Position numbers and translations under genes: made by a program. The notes under the pieces are model-generated. The model saw nothing but the letters and a program-made list of their open reading frames with translations. It searched no databases and was not told the DNA's origin. Shown one piece after another: positions 55,923-64,000 of a DNA stretch of 64,000 bases (its first letter is position 1; each line of letters starts with the position of its first letter). Where the stretch lies: NCBI GenBank assembly GCA_022457065.1, contig JAJGBQ010000002.1, positions 2,666,001 to 2,730,000 on the forward strand. Direction: 5' to 3'. The stretch is from Curvularia sp. ZM96. Taxonomy: Eukaryota; Ascomycota; Dothideomycetes; Pleosporales; Pleosporaceae.

Positions 55923-57968
55923 CTAAAACCAATAACTCTCTCCCGCCCTACTAACCTCAAACACGCACCCCAATCCCTTCCCCACCTCCTGCATCTTCGC
56001 TTCGCCTTGCCTCAACTCACTCAGTATCTGGTCGCCTACCAGCGGCCCATCCGCAAACGTATCTTTGACATGGATAACCACGACCTTGACAGCTTTAAGC
56101 GGCGAGTCAAACGCCGCAGCGAGCATGGCGCGACTGTGTTCAGCCGAGACGGTAGAGAGATTCATAGCAGCGGGGGCAGAGGGACGTGAGGTATTATCTG
56201 TGGGACCAATACCGTGGTCTGTGACTGCACCTGTGCCGTTGTTATTGGTATTAGGTGGTGGAGGAGGAAAAGCAGGTGTCATGGGTGTATGTGTCCCCGT
56301 TCCGCCTCTTGATGCTGGGAAATCCGATGCCGTTTCGTCGTCTGTCTGGGGATTTGTGGTTGAGACAGGGGAATCGATACCTTTGCCTACGCCCATGTAA
56401 TTCATCTTAGGTTTGCGTGGGTCTGGGGAGGCTAGACTGTCGAGTTGTAAGGGGCCGGAGGTGCGTTTGCGTTTTTTCTTCATGCGGTGTTCTTCTTTTT
56501 CACGTTCGTGGGCTTTTTTCTTCTCGCGCACCATTTCCGCAAGGACGCTGAGCTCGTCGAGGAGGTGGCGGGGCGCGAGATGGCCGAAGAGAACGGCATC
56601 GGCTTGGGCATTGGTGTATGAGACTTCGATGAAGATGCCTTTTAAGATGCCGGCGGCGATTTTGGGGGCGGCTTCGCTCCAGATTTGCGCGGTGCGGGGA
56701 GAGAGAGATATAGAATCTGGCTCTACATCACCAAAAATGAGAATCTCACGTTTGGGCGTTGTAGTGGTAGACTCTGCGCGGATAAAGTATGCGGTTGAAT
56801 CAATCACACACTCATCGTGGGATGATTGCTGTGGTTGCGGGACGGTCATGCTACTGGTTCGTCGGCCCAGTTCTGTGCCTCCGCTTAAGCCTGGTGTACC
56901 TGGGGCACTATGTATTGCGCCTGATAGGCTCATTGACCGGCCTTCAAACCCATCCAGTTGTTGGCCTGATTGTTGAGCACCTCCTGTGTCCAAGAGGTGG
57001 GCATTCGAGCCGCGATGCACATGGCCAGCTCCTTGCATGCAATGCCCGTGGCTCACTTTGAACCCCTTCACCCCGAGACCATCGCAGACCTCGATGTAAC
57101 CTCTTGAGCTCCCTTCACCCAGTGCAATGTTTCCGCCCTCTGCAAGTCTCTGAAAGGTAACAAGGCCGACCCCACCCTCTTCATCCGTGAGGTTAGGCCA
57201 GATAATGTTATTGAATATATGGTTCTTAATAGCATTGACTGTGAAGGGCAGTGCGGCTAACCGTTTTGGCCGTGAGGTGTTGTGAAAAGCTGCTGTATTT
57301 ATGACAAAGCCTGACAGATGATCCAGGTGCGGATGCGTGATCAGGTATGTCGAAACATGCTCTCTCACAACATGCAGCGCATTCGCCCTAGCACTCTGGT
57401 GTGGAAATGGCAAGCCTGCGAATGCGCCTTTCTTTAGCGTAGTAATTGTCCTCGGTATTTCACTCTCAGATTCCGGCGTTTGCACATCAGACTCGTCATC
57501 CGAGCGCGTAACATCCATAGTACCTGGGGATGGAGAATCGCCATGGTCCAGAGTTCCATTACCGTTAATCTTTCGGGAGTTCAGTCGAGGTGGGTCAGGG
57601 TCAGAGACAAGCGGAAAATCTTTCGCCAGTATATTGGTGATGGATGCAAGATGGGAGCCGGCGTCTACAGCAATGACCGAGTTCTTCGCCCAATTTGTTG
57701 CTGTTGACCGTACAAGAAAACCTGTGACATTGTCCTCGCTTGGCCCACCACCCGAGCCCTGTTGATGTCAGCCTTCATTCCTAAAGAAGCATCTATAAGG
57801 CGAATGGTGTCCTCGGTGACTTCAAGCCCGAGGCTCCGCGGACTTTGCTTACACAACAACAATGCGCCATTGTTCTCTGCATGCACTTACCAAACAGATC
57901 ACCTGAATCGCAGGTTCATTAGAGTGTCCGGACGACCTCCGAACCACTCTTCCATCATCTTCTCTCAT
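55923..57968 (-). CDS. PDE1: Class II low-affinity 3',5'-cyclic-nucleotide phosphodiesterase
   Basis: Two exons (57968-57891, 57758-55923) encode 637 residues. The enzyme hydrolyses cAMP and so damps PKA signalling. The N-terminus PAIQVICLGSGGGPSEDNVT is rebuilt across the intron. VIAVDAGSHL follows, then the metal-binding class II signature THPHLDHLSG, SHGHC and later metal-site motifs EILIFGDVE and IFIEVSY. Compared with yeast Pde1 it is much longer. Extra low-complexity blocks lie between SHGHC and the EILIFGD motif and after KKKRKRTSGPL, with Pro-rich and NNN stretches. These may hold phosphorylation or targeting signals (inference). The start codon was picked as the first in-frame ATG. 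Confidence 0.92.
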
Positions 57969-59481
57969 CCCCACAGTAATGGCGTTTCTCTGAGTCCTCT
58001 GTAGCCTTCGCCCTCAACAAAGAAAACCTAGACGTCTCAATATCAAGCTCGTATAGGATCTGTTAATCCCAAACTATAGTCTCAGGTTACCCACACAGTC
58101 GACCTTGCTACAGATACCACTCCCCCAGCTCTTATTAGTTCACCGGGTTGCGTTTCAAACAAGAGTCCAGAACCAATAGTTAAGGGTCCAAGTGCAACTG
58201 TCTCCGTCTTCGTATTTGCGGACAAGTCCCCGGTAGGTCCCGATTGCGTATGCAAATGCAGGTAATCACACCTTTCTCCTCGTTCTTCTCAAGATCACGA
58301 GCAAAACTCGTGTCGAGGCGCAGCAGCAAGAAAGATCCTTGAAGCCCGAATGACCAGGTCCTGCCTGGTTACACAAGTATCCCCGAGGGTTAATCGTTGC
58401 ACCGCGTAGTCGTTCCGGCAGGGCAGAAAGTCACCAATAGCTGATGCGGGAAGCCGGAGTCTGACAACAGCTCTGACATATACACGCAGCCGAACTGTAG
58501 CACGCTCTCCGAAGAGCCCGTTTGTACCGGTCGGATCCTTGTCCTTGTAACTTGCTCGTCTCAGTCCAGACGCCTAGCTCTTTTTTTTTTTTTCTCAAGG
58601 AAAGGTAGATGAAGCAATGAATTAGTGGTTGAGAGGAGATTGCCCACTCCAAGCGTAGCAAGGGAGTTGGAATGACGACTGGTCTTGAAGTGTTTTTGAG
58701 AGGTGGTTTGGCGATCACCAAGACCGAGGCTGCCGTGTTTATCGCCGCGAATAGGACCGTAGGCGCTGCACAGGGCTGCGGTAAGGTCAACGCGTCAGCA
58801 CCAGAAGGGGCAGTTGTCGTGGGCCTGGCGCGGGTCGTAGGCGCAGCCGCGGTTGTTGGTAGTACAAAGTAAGGGTGAGGATTCTGGACTTGAGAGAGGA
58901 CTCGAGAGCTGACCGGCATGCGAGTGTCTATGCGCCCGCCTACGCCGTTCTTGCCAGCCTTCTCTGGCGGTTGGCTCGGGTTGATCGATTCCCTGTCGGT
59001 CCCCAACCAATCGCTCCTAGCCCCAAGTCAAGCCACACGTCGTTGGCCCCGCCCTCTTCGAGCCTAGATCTGGGGTTGTGAACGCCTGAAGGAAACTAGG
59101 CAACTAACGTGATGGGAGGCAGATTGTGGTACGGGTACTTTGCTGATTCTGGACTTGCGTACCAGTACTACTAGGATAAGGACTTTAAGTGGCAAATGCC
59201 AAGGTCCAAGGTCAATTTTGCGGCTACAGGATCAAAACATCTCTCTCAGTACATATATGCGTCACGTGACGAATGCGTATTGTTTGTCTTGGGTATCATG
59301 AACTTTCTTGTGCAGCATTTTTTCGAGCCTCTCTCGGGCCGTGGCAGTAGTGCTGATCTACCAAAGGCTGCCCAGCGTGATCTCATGAGTCCTCATCCGT
59401 TATCCCATCTATACCCATGCCAGGTCGTAAATCATCCGCATCGTAAATCAAAAGCAACACTCCACTAAGCTAGCGAAGCAT
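57969..59481. other. 1.5-kb intergenic region with poly-T
   Basis: A 13-T run lies at 58581-58593. A 191-codon minus frame (58431-59006) has a Thr/Pro-rich composition and no domain or signal; I leave it out. No gene seen. Confidence 0.5.
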
Positions 59482-61019
59482 TTACTTGAAAACCTTACCG
59501 TCGGCCCACTCCATGGTCTTGCCGTTGACGACGAGGGGCTTGTCCCACGCCCACTGGTCGTTGACAAACTCACGGTCCTCCTCCTTGGAGGGGTCGAGCT
59601 TGGTGAACTCGTAGCTCTCGTAGTCGGGAGCGACATCGAAAGCAGGGATGGCGTCCTGACCACGGACGATGAAAGCACCAGTCACGACGGAGTCGTTGGA
59701 CTGGCCGTAGACAGAGAGACAGCCGAAGAGGTACTTGCGGCTGGCCTCAAGACGGGCAAAGAAACCACCTATACGACGTTAGCATGGGTACTGCAACATG
59801 AAGAACGGATGCACTTACCAATCAGGTTGGCGGTCATGAAGGTGAGAGTCAGCTCCTCGTTGTACTTGTAGTCAACCTTGTAGATGGAGTACTCCTCAAA
59901 GTTGGCGTTCTTCCAGAACCATGGGAGAGCAGCCTCGCGGGTCTCCTCGTTGGAGTAAGTGCGCTTCCAGTCATCAAGGGCAAAGGTGGCCTTGGGAAGG
60001 GACTCGAGAGGGTGCTTGGGCTTAGGCTTGGGGGCCTCCTCCTCCTCGGCGGGCTCCTCAGCCTTGGGCTTAGGGGCGGCCTTGGGCTGCTCCTTCTTCT
60101 TCTCGCCACCCTCCTTCTTGGGTGCGACGTTCTTCAGAGCCTCGGTGATGAACTCGAGCTTGGGGGCAACAGCCGAGTAGCTGGCCTGGTTGTAGACAGT
60201 CTCGTACCAACGGGTGACGTTGGGGTTGGAGGCACGCCACTCCTTGTCGAAGAAGTACTGGAAGCCACGGGCAAGGATGCTGGTGGCGAAGATGTCGGCA
60301 AGAGTCAGACGCTCACCAACAAGGTAGGTGTGTGTGAGAAGGTGCTCCTCAATGACGTGGACGGCCTTGAGGGCGGCCTTCTGGGAGTCCTCGACGTTCT
60401 TCTTGTTGTAAGGGTCGCGGCCGAGGATAGGGCGGAACCAGCCGCCGAGGGGAGAGAGGACCTCAGTGTTGGCGAAGGACATCCATCGGAGGATGGTGGC
60501 GTAGTCCTGCTTGGTCTTGCCGAGGAGGCTGGTCTTCTCGTTCTGGGAAGCAACTGCAGGAGGTCAGCTCTGAGTCACCAAACAAAAGATCTGGTAGAAC
60601 AGGAGAAGAGTTGCAAGCGTAAATCAGAAATAGTAAGTTCTCAACAATAGTTTTCAGACAGGGATAACTGAATGATAAACATTCCACATCATTTTGTGCA
60701 AAAAGGGGGGTGGGCAAGCGGGGTAGCAACTTACGGTAGACAGCGATGGCGATGCACTCGGTGAGGACAAAGCCGTCAGCGCCCTCGAAGGTGGGAACCT
60801 TGCCGAGCTTGTTGAGCTTCAGGTACTCGGTAGAGACACCCTTAGCAGGCTCAGTCTCGACGAACTCGATGTCGAGGTTGTTCTCCTTCGCAACGGCCAG
60901 GAGAGCGGTCGTGCGTGGGTTGCCCTGTCAAACTCGCGTCAGTGCTGTTTTTTGCGATGCATTGCGATGGCGTAGCTAATAAAACGTACCGAGTAGCTGT
61001 AGAGCTTTCCGAAAGACAT
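59482..61019 (-). CDS. Translation elongation factor eEF1B gamma subunit
   Basis: Four exons (61019-60990, 60924-60735, 60553-59819, 59768-59482) encode 413 residues. The protein is the structural subunit of the complex that reloads eEF1A with GTP. An N-terminal GST-like domain (FGKLYSYSGNPRTTALLAVA, TECIAIAVYLASQ, LTLADIFATSILARGFQYFF) is followed by a Lys/Pro/Glu-rich linker. The conserved C-terminal eEF1G domain follows (HPLESLPKATFALDDWKRTY, GGFFARLEASRKYLFG, VRGQDAIPAFDVAPDYESYE, WAWDKPLVVNGKTMEWADGK). It is divergent from mitochondrial uS9 with only 234 bp between start codons. Confidence 0.97.
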
Positions 61020-61253
61020 GATTGCAGAGTTCACCGTGGTTGAGCAAAACAATCAGTGGGAAGAAGCGGAGGTGGAAGAAAAAAAAGGCTGGTTGAAATG
61101 AGCGCGGGGCTATGGCCATTGCAGAAATCTGTGTCTGTGCACAGACGGCAATTTTAGTTCGCCCGTCTTGGCATTTTGCACGCGGTTTGGTCGATCGTCG
61201 ACCACTGTTTTCGAAAAGACTACCGCGGTGCAACCCCATACCACAGAGGCGCA
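61020..61253. promoter_or_regulatory. Compact bidirectional promoter, eEF1B gamma / mitochondrial uS9
   Basis: 234 bp between divergent start codons of a cytosolic elongation factor gene and a mitochondrial ribosomal protein gene. Contains a purine-rich run on the plus strand at 61064-61087. Confidence 0.6.
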
Positions 61254-62446
61254 ATGGCAAGCAGGGAGCTCTCGCGGAGCTTTTGGAGGGCATTGGATGT
61301 CCTGGGAAGCCAACCACGACTCCAATGTGAGCGGACCGTTCGACAGGCTCCACGGAGCATCCATCCTCAGATACGGCGATGCATTTCGACAACAGCTGCA
61401 AGGCGTGCGGAAGTCACAGAGGAAGAGCTGCGGGAACCATTCAAGGCAGCGCCTGAAATCAACTTTGACGGAATTGGCGGCGGCGGGGAAGAAGGAGAAA
61501 AGAAGAACGTATTACGGACACTGCGAGTTGTCCCAGCATCGCCGTCCTACTTCAGCGCGAAGCCCACGTTTACCGACGACTTTCTCTCGCTCTCTGCTCT
61601 CCTCCGCAAGGTCGCTACTCTACCCGTCATATCACCTGCAGAGGCGCCGAAGGTGGCATGGAAGACCATTGAGCAATACCGCATCATGACCAACGAGCCA
61701 GTGAAGACGGCGCGATACCACAGGATGCTTCAAATACTGCGGAGACTGAATTGCATTCACCCCTCGCTCATGCCAGATGAGGTTGTGCAAGCCATGCAGC
61801 GCTACAAAAAGCCAGTGCAGCCTGGAGACATCAAGCCAAAGCCTGGCATCATTGACGAGCTTGGGCGTGCCAAAGGAGTTGGGCGAAGGAAGACGTCCTC
61901 TGCCGTTGCGTGGCTGGTAGAAGGCGAGGGTGAGGTGCTGGTCAACGGCAAATCCCTCTCTCAATTCTTCGGACGGCTGCATCATCGGGAGAGCGCAGTG
62001 TGGGCGCTCAAGGCTACTCAGCGTCTGGACAAGTACAATGTTTTCGCACTAGTGCAAGGCGGAGGTCTGACCGGCCAAGCAGAGGCGATGACTTTGGCAG
62101 TAGCAAAAGCATTGCTGGTTCATGAGCCCGCATTGAAGCCAGCACTACGAAGAGGTGAGTTATTTTTTCTTGTGGATTCAGGCGTCTTCATCGCAACAAA
62201 GCTTCTCTGGCTGTTACTCGAGCATTGCCAATGCACACCTTATACCTCACGCCACTACATGATTATGCCCTAGACAATCCCCAAACCCCCCTTCTGGAAA
62301 CACTAAGCATGTTGTGCATGCGCTTCTAAAACACGGGTGCTAACTCTCTTGTAGCTGGTACCATAACGCGCGATCCAAGGAAGGTGGAAAGGAAGAAGCC
62401 AGGTCATGTCAAAGCACGCAAGATGCCTACCTGGGTCAAGCGATGA
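61254..62446 (+). CDS. MRPS9: Mitochondrial small-subunit ribosomal protein uS9m
   Basis: Two exons (61254-62154, 62355-62446) encode 330 residues. The first 50 residues are Arg/Ser-rich with almost no acids, a mitochondrial targeting peptide. The uS9 domain fills the C-terminal third: [58 protein letters not shown] and the end [20 protein letters not shown] followed by WVKR. The last exon supplies the basic tail that reaches the decoding site in S9 proteins, so the 200-bp intron must be removed. The start has an ATG in context caATGgc. Confidence 0.95.
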
Positions 62447-64000
62447 ACAGTGCCTTGTCTAGACGCGTTCTCCAGGTCACTGGGTGCGGTCTTGGTAGCA
62501 TTGTCGAATATACAAATCAATCATCACTCGCCACCATAAGCTATTAGTATGAGTGCAATTTTCCAAAACTACCAATGCGTAAATGCCGGGGCCTTCCGGA
62601 CATGGAACATTTGCTTTACCATCGTATGCATTGACGATACCGTTGTGTGGCTTCAACAGCGTCGCGCACCAGTCGGACTAGTATCTGCTGCGATGCGACG
62701 GAGAGGACATGGCCAAGCGCTTTGCGGGTAACGCACCGTTTATCTTGTCGTGGTACGGCCACCGGGAAATCCCATCCCTGCCGCGCAATATGTTTTCAGT
62801 GCCGAGCTCGGAAAAATTTGGGGGTTGACATGCGCTCAACCACGCTTCCCATGCCTCGGTATGCAGGTCGAGTATCATCTTCTGCAGGCATGTTGAATCA
62901 GCCATAGCAACATTTTGGCTGACTGTTTTTGCATTCTCGGTCCGTTCCTGACAGCCTTTGACAACCGGACTCTTAGCAGTAATCCTTGGAAGGGGAACGC
63001 GGAGTGGCATGAATTTCTAGGCGCAAAAAACAAAATTGCCATATGTGGTGTAATTATGGTATTGACGACATACATGACTGTGTTGACAGAAGACGTCGGA
63101 CGCGCGCGAAGCGCGACGATGGATTCCGAAAAGCATAGGGAAATTACACAGGACAGGGCTTTGTAAGCATACTACAAGCAAAGCGCTTCACGTAGAAAAG
63201 CTCAGTGCCAATCGCATGTACGACCATGACGACGGTACGGAGACGTGGTAATCAGAAGCGAGGTGACAACGATCCTGACTCGTCAGTCTGGACTCAACCA
63301 TAAGGCGACCAATTGGATACAGTCTCGAGCGTAGTTGGTTGAGTATCCACTCGCATAGACGTCTCGGTTGCTCCGGGTCGCATCGTCGACAGAGTTCGAA
63401 TGGTGGAGATGGCGGTGCGACATGGAGTTACCAAGAAGCCTCAGCCGCCAAAGAGGCTCTAAACGGCAACCGTTGGGATGGCGGCGATTCTCACCGCCGC
63501 CAAGGGACGTCGGCGACGAATGCGCAGGCGGACCAAGTGGCACGGGTCTCGCCCGCTGCTGTGTGTCGAGGATGAAGCGGTGAGACGAGTCAGAAGGGTT
63601 TTATTTGGAAGCGAACGAAACCTTCTCGAAGCATGTTCAACGCCGTGGTCCTTTGTTATGTTAGGAGGCCGACAGTGCAGGTGGACGCAGCAGCTGGGGC
63701 CACATGATGATCGCCAGCCGGACCGCAATGACGCACTCGCATGGCCTGTGATGACAGACGCGCAGACAATTGGACTGGTTTGGTTTCGTTAGGCGATAGA
63801 TGGTTGGGGGCATGCGGCGGTACACCGCTGGAGAAGCACGCGGGCTTGCGACGCTCACGTGGAGCGCCATTCATACTACCGTGACCTTTGGCCAGGATCC
63901 GTGCGTGAGGCATGTGGCGCGACAAGCGGTGCATTCCATGTGTCATTTCGAGTGCTGGGCGGGCTTTGTTAGCCCCGAATAAACGGTGCAGCCTAGCGTG
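62447..64000. other. Terminal 1.55 kb, no supported gene
   Basis: Frames up to about 110 codons occur on both strands, mostly G/C-rich and overlapping one another, with no motif or splice pattern. A gene could enter from beyond the window but nothing shows it. Confidence 0.5.

Noticed and set aside
1..64000. CRISPR array, rRNA genes, prophage or intact transposon
   Set aside because: No regularly spaced repeats, no rRNA-like sequence and no transposase or reverse transcriptase domain were seen in any frame.

Overview
The window is eukaryotic nuclear DNA from a filamentous ascomycete. Genes are dense on both strands and carry short introns (about 50-130 bp) with GT...CTAAC/CTGAC...AG signals. 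The gene content (DOMON/b561 proteins, RTA1-like proteins, a Zn2Cys6 regulator, reductive iron uptake) fits a Dothideomycete, most likely Pleosporales. That placement is inferred from protein content; no marker gene here proves it. All exon borders were read by hand from splice signals and reading frame.

Layout. 0-3.2 kb: a small lysine-rich nuclear-type protein flanked by inverted repeat copies, then a LigB/DODA-type extradiol dioxygenase. 3.4-7.8 kb: a divergent reductive iron uptake pair, ferroxidase FET3 (-) and permease FTR1 (+), sharing a 1.04-kb promoter with five ATCWGATAA boxes. 8.8-14.4 kb: a GPI-type surface protein, phosphatidylinositol synthase and DEAD-box helicase Drs1 (with a GC-AG intron). 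15-21.2 kb: an RBR-type RING protein, poly(A) polymerase divergent from a 2H-phosphoesterase-like protein, and a MetX-like alpha/beta hydrolase. 21.8-27.8 kb: a flavin reductase-like protein, a MATE transporter and a DOMON + cytochrome b561 protein with an apparent premature stop.

27.8-37 kb is gene-poor, with microsatellites, a basic/serine-rich hypothetical protein and a large disordered protein containing four Gly/Ala-rich segments. 37.5-45.2 kb holds a secreted (alpha/alpha)6 glycosidase with a discoidin-like tail, a Zn2Cys6 regulator, an RTA1-like membrane protein and an OSGIN-like flavoprotein. 45.9-54.2 kb holds a VHS/GAT adaptor, App1-like phosphatidate phosphatase, two small lineage-type proteins and a second b561 protein. 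55.9-62.5 kb holds class II cAMP phosphodiesterase, eEF1B-gamma and mitochondrial uS9; the last two are divergent and only 234 bp apart. The last 1.5 kb shows no gene I can support.

Most of the window is conserved housekeeping content. The best leads are the iron-regulated bidirectional promoter, a four-part dispersed repeat family, three GC-AG introns, the TAG codon in the DOMON-b561 gene, the atypical motifs of the 2H-like protein beside poly(A) polymerase, and the atypical end of RING2 in the RBR protein. I found no CRISPR array, rRNA, convincing tRNA, intact transposon or secondary-metabolite core enzyme.
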